DNA from: a bacterium
GTDB taxonomy: Bacteria > UBA9089 > CG2-30-40-21 > SBAY01
Direction of reading: 5' to 3'
Length of the DNA stretch: 22,751 nt
Assembly: GCA_030018635.1 (NCBI GenBank)
Contig: JASEHU010000003.1
Coordinates: 1-22,751 of the forward strand
Under the pieces are notes generated by a model. It ran no database searches. It had not been told where the DNA came from and saw only the letters and a list, made by a program, of their open reading frames with translations. Both the position numbers and the translations under genes were made by a program. Position 1 is the first letter of the stretch. The number at the start of each line of letters is the position of its first letter. This document shows, piece by piece, positions 15,147-21,663 of this stretch.

Positions 15147-15347
15147 ATGGTATTTAGGGCAGTTATAGAAAAGGATGAGACAGGATATTATGTAGTAGAA
15201 GTGCCTGCTTTACCTGGATGTTTAAGTCAAGGTAAAACTATTGCTGAAGCAAAGGAAAATATCAAGGAGGCTATTGAGGGATGGCTGGAGGTAATGAATG
15301 AAAAAGTAGCAAGACAAAATGTTGAGATGTTTGAGGTCGCTGTATGA
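15147..15347 (+). CDS. hicB: HicB-family antitoxin
   Basis: A 66-residue HicB N-terminal domain (partial RNase H-like fold): FRAVIEKDETGYYVVEVPALPGCLSQGKT followed by the helix AEAKENIKEAIEGWL. Members of this family bind and neutralise the HicA mRNA interferase. The frame extends upstream to a TTG at 15123, but AGGAGG at 15131-15136 lies 10 bases before the ATG at 15147 and the domain starts there. No C-terminal DNA-binding segment is present, so autoregulation may differ from that of longer HicB proteins. The gene overlaps hicA by four bases (ATGA), which couples their translation, and the antitoxin comes first. Confidence 0.9.
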   Translation: MVFRAVIEKDETGYYVVEVPALPGCLSQGKTIAEAKENIKEAIEGWLEVMNEKVARQNVEMFEVAV

Positions 15348-15565
15348 ATCCCCAGATTAAACTGTGCTCAGGTGTAGAACTGGTCAAAAAACTTAAAAGA
15401 TTGGGTTGGTCTGTAGATAGACAAAAGGGCTCTCATGTAATGATGGTTAAAGAAGATTATCCTTATACACTATCTATCCCTCAGCATAAGGAGCTTGGTA
15501 TGGGTATTTTGAAAAAGATAATTAAACAGGCAGGGTTAACTGTAGAGGAATTTAATGCATTATGA
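15344..15565 (+). CDS. hicA: HicA-family mRNA interferase toxin
   Basis: A 73-residue double-stranded-RNA-binding-like domain. KKLKRLGWSVDRQKGSHVMM contains the conserved GSH with the catalytic histidine H31. The segment LSIPQHKELGMGILKKIIKQAGLTVEEF is the usual second half. The toxin cleaves mRNA when free of HicB. Its ATG at 15344 overlaps the hicB stop. The length is normal and no lesion is visible, so the pair looks intact. The small hairpin AGGC-TTCA-GCCT followed by TTTTATTT about 75 bases downstream might end the transcript. Confidence 0.9.
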   Translation: MNPQIKLCSGVELVKKLKRLGWSVDRQKGSHVMMVKEDYPYTLSIPQHKELGMGILKKIIKQAGLTVEEFNAL

Positions 15566-15685
15566 TAATTTATCCAGTAACAACAGGGATTTTTGAAACT
15601 AAAAAATGTTTATTAACTTCTAACATGTGTTGGAGTTTAGGCTTCAGCCTTTTATTTCTGTTCGTAAGTAATGGGAGGTATAAAA

Positions 15686-15787
15686 ATGACAAAAGATATT
15701 CTGAATAAGTTGCGTATGTTTGAAATTTTTGGTTGGTTGTTGTCATTTTTTAAATATTCGGGGGACACAATACTAATTAATGCTTGA
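15686..15787 (+). CDS. 33-residue small open reading frame, possible truncated gene
   Basis: GGGAGG about 7 bases upstream of the ATG gives a good ribosome binding site. The peptide (MTKDILNKLRMFEIFGWLLSFF, here in two parts: MTKDILNKLRM and FEIFGWLLSFF) has a hydrophobic centre. The frame then runs into the left arm and loop of the palindrome at 15761-15814 and stops. I do not recognise the family. It may be the start of a gene cut by the palindrome, a short peptide, or chance. Confidence 0.3.
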   Translation: MTKDILNKLRMFEIFGWLLSFFKYSGDTILINA

Positions 15788-15814
15788 ATACTTGGAAATA
15801 AGTATTGTGTCCCC
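15761..15814. repeat. 14-base perfect palindrome, REP-like
   Basis: GGGGACACAATACT at 15761-15774 is the exact complement of 15801-15814 across a 26-base loop. It differs from the word-type repeats because its arms are not made of tandem words. Similar ggggacacaatact palindromes often accompany IS200-like RAYT transposases, but none is encoded here. That association is from memory and unverified. Confidence 0.8.
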
Positions 15815-15837
15815 GGAATTGGGAATTGGAGGTATGA

Positions 15838-16278
15838 ATGAAGAATAAAAGGGTTAAGGATAATAAGTGTGAATTTCGCAATCCAATACCTACGGCAGAC
15901 ATAATAATTGAGTTTGAAGATAAGGGGATTATTTTGATTAAGCGTAAAAACCCACCTTATGGTTGGGCTATCCCGGGTGGATTTGTAGATTATGGAGAAA
16001 GTTTAGAGGAAACTGCCAGACGGGAGGCAAAAGAAGAAACCTCACTTGATGTAACCCTCACCAGGCAATTTCATACCTACTCGGACCCGCAAAGAGACCC
16101 CAGACATCACACCATTACTACGGTTTATATTGCTAAAGCCACAGGTGTTCCCATGGCGCGTGATGATGCCAAAGAAATAGGTATCTTTACCGAAGGGAAT
16201 TTACCACAAGACCTTGCCTTTGACCACGAAAAGATATTAAAAGACTACTTTGCCTCACTTAAATTAAGTAGGAACTAA
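15838..16278 (+). CDS. Nudix hydrolase (ADP-ribose pyrophosphatase/MutT-like)
   Basis: A 146-residue protein with a Nudix box at residues about 47-69: GFVDYGE, SLEETAR, REAKEETSL. The core acidic residues that bind Mg2+ (REAKEE) are intact, but the usual glycine after EEx is a serine (EETSL). IPTADIIIEFEDKGIILIKRKNPPYGWAIPGG precedes it as expected of the ADP-ribose/NADH-type subgroup (key parts IILIKRKNPPYG and WAIPGG). GGAGG at 15828-15832 is 5 bases before the chosen ATG; an ATG four bases earlier runs straight into a stop. The substrate is not determined. It is probably a single-gene unit between repeat elements. Confidence 0.88.
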   Translation: MKNKRVKDNKCEFRNPIPTADIIIEFEDKGIILIKRKNPPYGWAIPGGFVDYGESLEETARREAKEETSLDVTLTRQFHTYSDPQRDPRHHTITTVYIAKATGVPMARDDAKEIGIFTEGNLPQDLAFDHEKILKDYFASLKLSRN

Positions 16279-16324
16279 GAAGTAGGGTAATGCGTCAGTT
16301 ATTTGGGGAAAATACAAGTAGATT

Positions 16325-16425
16325 CTTTCACGCAAAGCACGCAGAGATTACGGAGAATTCGCAGAGATTAAGATTTCCTTTTGCTTTTCTCTACGACCTC
16401 TGCGTGAATTCTCCCTACCGTTAAC
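16325..16425. repeat. intergenic word-type inverted repeat
   Basis: Words such as cacgcaaag, cacgcagagatt and cgcagagatt on the left are mirrored by ctctgcgtgaattctcc on the right (about 16398-16414). The outermost pairing is TCAGTTA near 16294 with TAACTGA near 16423. The gap 16279-16720 has no gene, only this element, the next one and the promoter at 16643-16671. Confidence 0.7.
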
Positions 16426-16449
16426 TGAGGGATTACACCCACTATCCAG

Positions 16450-16624
16450 CAATTCTCATTATGGAAATGTGTAAGCAAGGAGAAGTGGAGAATAGGGAGA
16501 ATTGGAAAATTTTCGATTTTGGATTTTCGATTTTCGATTGAAAAAATCCAAAATCCAAAATTTAATCTCCATTTTTCCACCTATGTCTCAACATTGGACA
16601 CAATTTCTGCCATAATGAGAATTG
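16450..16624. repeat. nested intergenic inverted-repeat element (flank family B)
   Basis: CAATTCTCATTATGG at 16450-16464 is the perfect complement of 16610-16624. Inside, a weaker stem of ggagaa/gtggag words (about 16479-16505) faces atctccatttttccacc (about 16565-16581). In its loop sits a further hairpin made of gattttcg words, with ATTTTGGATTTT at 16516-16527 paired to 16550-16561. Confidence 0.9.
16586..16624 (+). repeat. conserved repeat flank B, copy 2
   Basis: Matches 14775-14813 at 38 of 39 positions (G to A at one site). Its last 15 bases form the right arm of the outer stem here. Confidence 0.92.
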
Positions 16625-16642
16625 GCCACTATCAAAAAAATG

Positions 16643-16671
16643 TTGCAATTTCGATAAAAATATGTTATAAT
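16643..16671 (+). promoter_or_regulatory. promoter of the diguanylate cyclase gene
   Basis: TTGCAA at 16643-16648 and TATAAT at 16666-16671 with a 17-base spacer. The leader is about 43 bases and includes AGGAGG at 16701-16706. Confidence 0.7.
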
Positions 16672-16720
16672 AATTAATAATTATTCACACAGACAAGAGA
16701 AGGAGGTTTGAAGAATAAAA

Positions 16721-18808
16721 ATGATAAAAAATATGGATAAATTAATTCGTGTTGCCGCTCTAATACGGTTAATAGTAAGCAGCTTTGTTGTTTTAGTCAT
16801 ACAATTGCCACATGTAGAGATAATTAATCAAAATGCTGTTTATGTCATTGTGGGAATAGGGCTTTTTTGCAGCCTGATATATGAATTGTTATTAAGGAAT
16901 AAAGAAGATTTTCCTTATCTATTACATGTTATGTGTGGATTAGACATTGGGCTAATTGGGTTTTTAGTTAATTTCACAGGTGGTATTCAAAGTAGTTTCT
17001 ATTTATTATATCTTATGCCTTTAATCTTTTCATCTCTTACATTTAAAACCCAACCTTGCATCTTTTTTGGGATATTGGTTTCTACTGCCTATCTTTTCAA
17101 TATGCTTTTTGACATAGAAAATATTGATATAAGCACCTACCAATATCTATTTGCGACAAGATTACCACTATTTTGGGCAATAGTTATTTTGGGTATCTTT
17201 TTATCCCGTCAAACAAAGAAATTAACCGAAGATAGTCTTGAGAAGGGAAAAATAGTAGAGAAACTTCGGGATGAAATAAGTAAAATGTCGGTTTTTTATG
17301 GAACAACAAGCAAGTTGTTTTCTTCATTAATTGACCTGGAAAATATTCTACGATTTGTGGTTGAGCGATTCCCAATTATTACCAATATGGAACGGTGTAC
17401 CATAATGTTTGTTGATGACCACAGTGGAGATTTGCTTGGACGAACTTCTAATAAAATCCCTGTTGGAGAACTCAAATGGTTTATGATAAGGAAGGAAGAA
17501 CCTTTGTATGATTGGATAGTTAAAGACCATAAATCAGTGATGATTACAGACCCTGACCCAAATAAATTCAGGGGACCGGCAGAGGATTTTGCAGAACGGT
17601 ATAAAATAAAAACGATGATTACCTTACCATTGATAGGAAAAGAAAAATGTCTTGGAGTTATTCATATCGACAATATAGATGATGATTCCCCTGTTCGTAT
17701 TACTGAGGAGGAGTTAAATGAATTACAAAAACTTATTAATCTTGTAGCCGTCGCCATTGAAAGGGTTAAAGAACATGAACTTGCTTCTGAACAAAGGGAA
17801 TTAATAAAGAGAGACCAGGAGATATTGAATGAAAAGATGATGCAGTTGTCAACCCTATTTGATTTTAGCTCGGAGTTAGCTATATCACATAAATTAGATG
17901 ATGTTTTAGCGGCTATTGAAAAAAAGATGTTGATTAACTTTGTAGGGGCTAAAAGTTATCGACTTGTTCTCTTAGACCCAGACAGAGGAAATGAGTTGAA
18001 AACATTAAGGGCTAAAGGTTGTGATGAAACAATAGAAGGAATAGAAGAGGAGATTTTGAATGAGGTAATAAAAAGCGGTGAACCTTTCTTAGATAGAGAT
18101 ATTCATAAAGAAGAAATCACTAATATTGAGGGGAATGGAAATGGGGTACTTCTTTGTTTTCCTCTAAAAAAACATAATGTGACCATTGCTCTTCTTGAAA
18201 TAAAAGAATTAGAAAAAGAATTCAATATAAACCTGACTAAATATGTGATTCTTTTAATAGCGGCTAATTTAATGGCTATTTCTATCTCCAATGCCCAGTT
18301 GTATGAAAAAATCTCCTACCTGTCAATAATTGATGGGTTGACAAATCTTTATAATTTTACCTATTTTAAAGATAGGATAAACGAAGAAATATCTCGTGCC
18401 CAAAGACATAACCAGCCACTTTCTATTTTAATGATAGACATCGACCATTTTAAATCTATCAATACTATCTATGGACATCAGGTTGGAAATCGAATATTAG
18501 TTGAAATCGCTGAAATTATCAAAAAAGATGCGCGAAAGATAGATATAGCCGTCCGGTATGGTGGAGATGAAATTGCCCTGGTGTTGACTAATACAGATAA
18601 AGAAAAGGCATTAGTAGTCGGTAAGCGTATATGTAATCTTACTAGTTCATATAGATTTCCTATTGGTAGTGCGGCGTTACCTGTAACTGTAAGTATTGGT
18701 ATAGTTACCTCTCCAGATGATGGTGTGAGCGAAAAAGAATTAATTAACAAGGTTGAAAAAATAATCCAAAAGGCAAAGAGTCAAGGTGGAAACCAGGTAC
18801 AAATGTAG
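16721..18808 (+). CDS. membrane-bound diguanylate cyclase with two GAF domains
   Basis: A 695-residue sensor enzyme that should make cyclic di-GMP from two GTP. About six hydrophobic helices fill residues 1-165. A linker helix leads to a first GAF domain (about 195-350, with CTIMFVDDHSGDLLGR) and a second, more divergent GAF (about 380-530). The GGDEF domain (about 540-690) begins ISYLSIIDGLTNLYN and contains DIDHFKSINTIYGHQVGN. The active loop reads RYGGDEIALVL, so the final Phe of GGDEF is Ile. The inhibitory I-site RKID lies five residues before it, implying product feedback. The ATG is 14 bases after AGGAGG, somewhat long; an ATG at 16733 would also fit. Pilus/secretion genes follow, consistent with c-di-GMP control of surface structures. 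Confidence 0.92.
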   Translation: MIKNMDKLIRVAALIRLIVSSFVVLVIQLPHVEIINQNAVYVIVGIGLFCSLIYELLLRNKEDFPYLLHVMCGLDIGLIGFLVNFTGGIQSSFYLLYLMPLIFSSLTFKTQPCIFFGILVSTAYLFNMLFDIENIDISTYQYLFATRLPLFWAIVILGIFLSRQTKKLTEDSLEKGKIVEKLRDEISKMSVFYGTTSKLFSSLIDLENILRFVVERFPIITNMERCTIMFVDDHSGDLLGRTSNKIPVGELKWFMIRKEEPLYDWIVKDHKSVMITDPDPNKFRGPAEDFAERYKIKTMITLPLIGKEKCLGVIHIDNIDDDSPVRITEEELNELQKLINLVAVAIERVKEHELASEQRELIKRDQEILNEKMMQLSTLFDFSSELAISHKLDDVLAAIEKKMLINFVGAKSYRLVLLDPDRGNELKTLRAKGCDETIEGIEEEILNEVIKSGEPFLDRDIHKEEITNIEGNGNGVLLCFPLKKHNVTIALLEIKELEKEFNINLTKYVILLIAANLMAISISNAQLYEKISYLSIIDGLTNLYNFTYFKDRINEEISRAQRHNQPLSILMIDIDHFKSINTIYGHQVGNRILVEIAEIIKKDARKIDIAVRYGGDEIALVLTNTDKEKALVVGKRICNLTSSYRFPIGSAALPVTVSIGIVTSPDDGVSEKELINKVEKIIQKAKSQGGNQVQM

Positions 18809-18811
18809 GGA

Positions 18812-18875
18812 GGAAGCATGGAGCATGGAGCACGGAGTCTTTTCTCCATGCTCCATGCTCCATGCTCCGTGCTTC
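18812..18875. repeat. intergenic word-type inverted repeat
   Basis: Tandem ggagcat words: CATGGAGCATGGAG at 18817-18830 is the complement of 18844-18857. Further outer pairing of gaagcacgg with ccgtgcttc type ends is possible. It sits in the gap between the cyclase and the GspM/PilO-like gene. Confidence 0.88.
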
Positions 18876-18896
18876 TTCCCTTATTCAGGTAATAAA

Positions 18897-19436
18897 ATGA
18901 GAAAACAGAACAAGACGATTGCTGGGTTAATAATTATCGCGGTGATATTAACATTATACATATTCGGGTGGGTTAATCCCCTGTTAAAAAGGTATTGGCA
19001 AATAAATAACAACCTTCAACAAAAACAAGTCCAACTTGAAAAATATCAAGCACTCCTTTTAAATAAAAATGAATACCACCAGAAAACTTTAATTCTGAAA
19101 AATGAGTTAAAAAGGATAAAAAATAGCCTCTATGTAAGTCCAACTCCATTAATAGCGACAAGTGAGTTATTAGGGAACCTCGAAACAATATCTAAAAACA
19201 CCAATGTTAATATTATCAGCCAAAACATTCTAAAAGCAAAGAAGACAGGGAAGTATCAGCAGATATTTGTTATGCTTAATGGACAAACCAATTCGGAAGG
19301 TTTGACTAAATTTTTATATGCCATTAAAACAGCTGATAAATTATATTCGATACCTTATCTAAATATATTCGTTCAGGAGAATAATAAATTAAAGGTAGGG
19401 ATAATTATCTCCAGTTTTATGATTGAAGGGTTATGA
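18897..19436 (+). CDS. GspM/PilO-like inner-membrane assembly protein
   Basis: A 179-residue protein with a short basic N-terminus, one transmembrane helix (about 8-26, TIAGLIIIAVILTLYIFGW), a coiled coil (about 33-75) and a C-terminal ferredoxin-like periplasmic domain. That is the layout of PilO (type IV pili) and GspM (type II secretion), which assemble the inner-membrane platform. The frame is open upstream through the preceding repeat to 18786, but the ATG at 18897 is chosen because that upstream part is repeat-derived and AGG at 18887-18889 serves as a weak binding site. The expected pilM/pilN-like partners are not adjacent. A GspC/PilP-like gene follows 100 bases later across a repeat. 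Confidence 0.75.
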   Translation: MRKQNKTIAGLIIIAVILTLYIFGWVNPLLKRYWQINNNLQQKQVQLEKYQALLLNKNEYHQKTLILKNELKRIKNSLYVSPTPLIATSELLGNLETISKNTNVNIISQNILKAKKTGKYQQIFVMLNGQTNSEGLTKFLYAIKTADKLYSIPYLNIFVQENNKLKVGIIISSFMIEGL

Positions 19437-19522
19437 AATTTTGGATTTTCGATTTTCGATTTTCGATTTAATATAATTCTGGATTTTCGATTTCTTCAAT
19501 CCAAAATCCAAAATCCAAAATA
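19437..19522. repeat. intergenic word-type inverted repeat
   Basis: The left arm has three gattttcg words; ATTTTGGATTTT at 19438-19449 is the complement of 19510-19521. It uses the same vocabulary as the inner hairpin at 16516-16561. It starts directly at the stop codon of the GspM/PilO-like gene. Confidence 0.88.
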
Positions 19523-19536
19523 ATCAGGTAAAAGTA

Positions 19537-20076
19537 ATGGAACAACAAAAGATTATTTTCTTAAACAAGGTTTTAGTTGTCATTGTTTGCCTCCTTATTG
19601 GTTATGCAGGTGTAGGTATAATTTTGTTTTTTTCTCCGCCACATCAGGAATATAAAATTTCCGGGAAGAATCATAAAATTACAGATGTGGATAAAAAGGA
19701 GTCCACCGCTACTCCCCCTGTCCCACCCTCTTCACCCCCTTTTTCTCATTATGAAAAGGTAAGTTCCGGGAGAATTTTCAGGTCATTTATTTCAATCCCT
19801 TCATTACCAACTCCTTCGTTTCCATCTGAAGTTAAAAAAATACAAGAAGAAAAACCAGTAGTGGTTGAACAGGAAGTAATCTTTCAATTGATAGGAATTA
19901 CCTGGGGAGAAGATGGAGCAAATGCCTTAATTAAAAGCTCACAAGAATCTCAAACTCAATTAATCACCATTGGAGATAAAATTAGTGGGTATCAGGTAAC
20001 AGGAATTACTAAGGAGGCAGTTGTTTTAGTCAAGGGTAATGAAAGAAAAGTGGTAGAGTTAGAATATCTAAAGTGA
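19537..20076 (+). CDS. GspC/PilP-like periplasmic connector protein
   Basis: A 179-residue protein with one N-terminal transmembrane helix (about 10-32), a proline-rich linker (TPPVPPSSPPFS, about 60-71) and a C-terminal HR-like domain (about 110-179) reading FQLIGITWGEDGANALI, then TIGDKISGYQVTGITKEAVVL. That is the arrangement of GspC/PilP, which links the inner-membrane platform to the secretin. CAGGTAAAAGTA precedes the ATG and resembles the leader of the previous gene (CAGGTAATAAA). No secretin or other secretion gene follows; the next gene is on the opposite strand. Family assignment rests on domain order and the HR-like pattern. Confidence 0.72.
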   Translation: MEQQKIIFLNKVLVVIVCLLIGYAGVGIILFFSPPHQEYKISGKNHKITDVDKKESTATPPVPPSSPPFSHYEKVSSGRIFRSFISIPSLPTPSFPSEVKKIQEEKPVVVEQEVIFQLIGITWGEDGANALIKSSQESQTQLITIGDKISGYQVTGITKEAVVLVKGNERKVVELEYLK

Positions 20077-20149
20077 AGATTAAGAAGGAAGTAGAAGGTC
20101 AAAAGTATTATTCCCTGAACTTTTGCAATTTTTGTAGTCATTCACGACT

Positions 20150-20273
20150 TGAAATTTGAAATTGGAAAGTAGAAATTAGGAAAAGAGAGAAGAATCGTAT
20201 TTATTTCCCCCAATTTCTAATTTCTATTTTTTTACCCGCAAGCTTTCAAACTAAAGTGAACCATCCCGAATTT
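20150..20273. repeat. intergenic inverted repeat with conserved flank A
   Basis: gaaattgg and agaaattag words (about 20150-20180) face caatttctaatttct (20211-20225). TAGAAATTA at 20170-20178 is perfectly paired with 20218-20226. The conserved flank A follows immediately. It lies between convergent genes. Confidence 0.8.
20232..20273 (+). repeat. conserved repeat flank A, copy 2
   Basis: 39 of 42 positions match 10141-10182. Unlike copy 1, no matching outer left arm is evident upstream of its inner hairpin. Confidence 0.9.
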
Positions 20274-20277
20274 TCGA

Positions 20278-21663
20278 CTACTTTATCACCCCAATCTTAC
20301 CCTTCTTAGTTAATCCTTGATATTCTAAGAGATAGATGTAAATCCCGGAAGATACATATTCGTTATCCTTGTTCCGTAAATCCCAGGTGATTTTATTACC
20401 ACTTGAAGTTTTCTCCCCTTCAAAAACTAACTCACCCGCAATATTGAATATTTTTAACATAATTGGCACAGGACTTGGAAGATTGGTAAAGGTTATTTCG
20501 GTTACCTCACCTTTCCGAACAGGATTTGGATAGACAATGGTGCTATTGAGGTCATTGAATACCAATGGCACCTTAATAGTTATCTTCTCTGATTGGACTT
20601 CAACTGGCTCTCCTATTATCTTAGTAGTAGGCTGTGCCACAAATATTGTCTCTCTATTTTCTTCATCTTCAAAATCAAAATTAACATCAGAAGATACCCC
20701 ACAAGCCTTTATCCTAAATGGAATAACAGCAAATTCCCCTTCTTCCGTTGTTTGTGGCTCAGACACACCAACAGCATAATCAATCTTACCTGTTTTATTA
20801 TCTACCTTATTCATAAATTCCCATAGGTTTCCTTTCAAACTTTTTAGATAATCCCCGGCTTGAATTCCAATCTCTCCTTTTTCAAGGGGAATTCTATTTA
20901 TCTTACAAGTATGTAAAGTAGTAGAAGGCACTGGAGCATTTACTACCTCTAATACATCTGGATTAAATGATAGATGTATTTCACCACCTAAGAAATCCTT
21001 TGCATCACGAATACATACCTTAAGATAGATGATATTCCCTACACGCAAGTCATTCTTATCCACTCCTTCAAGTGTCTCAATATTAAATGATAACTTTATC
21101 TCAGCAGATGTCTTTTTAGCCTTAGCTGGCATTGGAGTTAATTTCTTTGCCTTACCTTCTGGTTGTTGCTGTTTTCCAAAATTAATCCTGAACACAATAA
21201 AATCCTTTGCATCTACTATGCCATCATGATTAAAATCGCCTTCTTTATATGTCTCCCAGTTAATATGAGTTGTAGTTGCTTTCTCGCACCATGCAGGTCT
21301 AAACACACCCCAATCTGTCATATTTACATTACCATCGTTATTTGTATCCCCGGCTAATAAACTGATTGTACCAATATAAGTAGTATCTTCAAATTGTGTG
21401 GTCGTAATACAGATACCTGGTAAGTTAACTGGCGCAGCACCCCAGGTATTAAAATTAAGGGTATAATTTCCTACTGGAAGATGTCCAAATACAAAATAAG
21501 ATTGACTATCCGTAGTTGTAGATGTATCTGTTCCAATGCTAACGGTAATATCCGAGCATGTGCCTAAGGTATCCGTGCCTAATCTTAACATACAAAAACC
21601 AGCTATCGTCCCAAATCTTCTTAAAACGGATGTTCCATCTTGTACCAACAGAGCGAGCGTAGT
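20278..21663 (-). CDS. extracellular protein with dockerin, cohesin and FlgD-like C-terminal domains, 5' end lost to an insertion sequence
   Basis: The open frame runs from an in-frame TAA at 21664-21666 to the stop at 20278; counted from a TTG at 21648 it is 456 residues. Domains in order: a carboxypeptidase-regulatory-like beta domain (13-97), two calcium-binding dockerin loops (DTNNDGNVNMTD near 101 and DFNHDGIVDAKD near 138), a cohesin-like domain (about 183-345, with GGEIHLSFNPDVLEVV), and a C-terminal FlgD Ig-like/sorting-type domain (about 370-456) beginning VYPNPVRKG. It is the end of a secreted or surface protein. No signal peptide or plausible native start remains, and a transposase lies immediately upstream, so the gene was cut by the insertion and is probably a pseudogene. 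Dockerin and cohesin in one chain is uncommon. Confidence 0.82.
   Translation of the reverse strand, partial: TTLALLVQDGTSVLRRFGTIAGFCMLRLGTDTLGTCSDITVSIGTDTSTTTDSQSYFVFGHLPVGNYTLNFNTWGAAPVNLPGICITTTQFEDTTYIGTISLLAGDTNNDGNVNMTDWGVFRPAWCEKATTTHINWETYKEGDFNHDGIVDAKDFIVFRINFGKQQQPEGKAKKLTPMPAKAKKTSAEIKLSFNIETLEGVDKNDLRVGNIIYLKVCIRDAKDFLGGEIHLSFNPDVLEVVNAPVPSTTLHTCKINRIPLEKGEIGIQAGDYLKSLKGNLWEFMNKVDNKTGKIDYAVGVSEPQTTEEGEFAVIPFRIKACGVSSDVNFDFEDEENRETIFVAQPTTKIIGEPVEVQSEKITIKVPLVFNDLNSTIVYPNPVRKGEVTEITFTNLPSPVPIMLKIFNIAGELVFEGEKTSSGNKITWDLRNKDNEYVSSGIYIYLLEYQGLTKKGKIGVIK

Noticed and set aside
15630..15655. Intrinsic terminator after hicA
   Set aside because: The AGGC/GCCT stem is only four pairs, too weak to list as a feature, although a T-rich run follows.
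16368..16580. 70-codon minus-strand frame
   Set aside because: It is made of repeat words (gattttcg, gcagag) and no ribosome site was recognised.
18786..18896. 37-codon upstream extension of the GspM/PilO-like gene
   Set aside because: The extension overlaps the cyclase end and translates the ggagcat hairpin; the domain begins at 18897.
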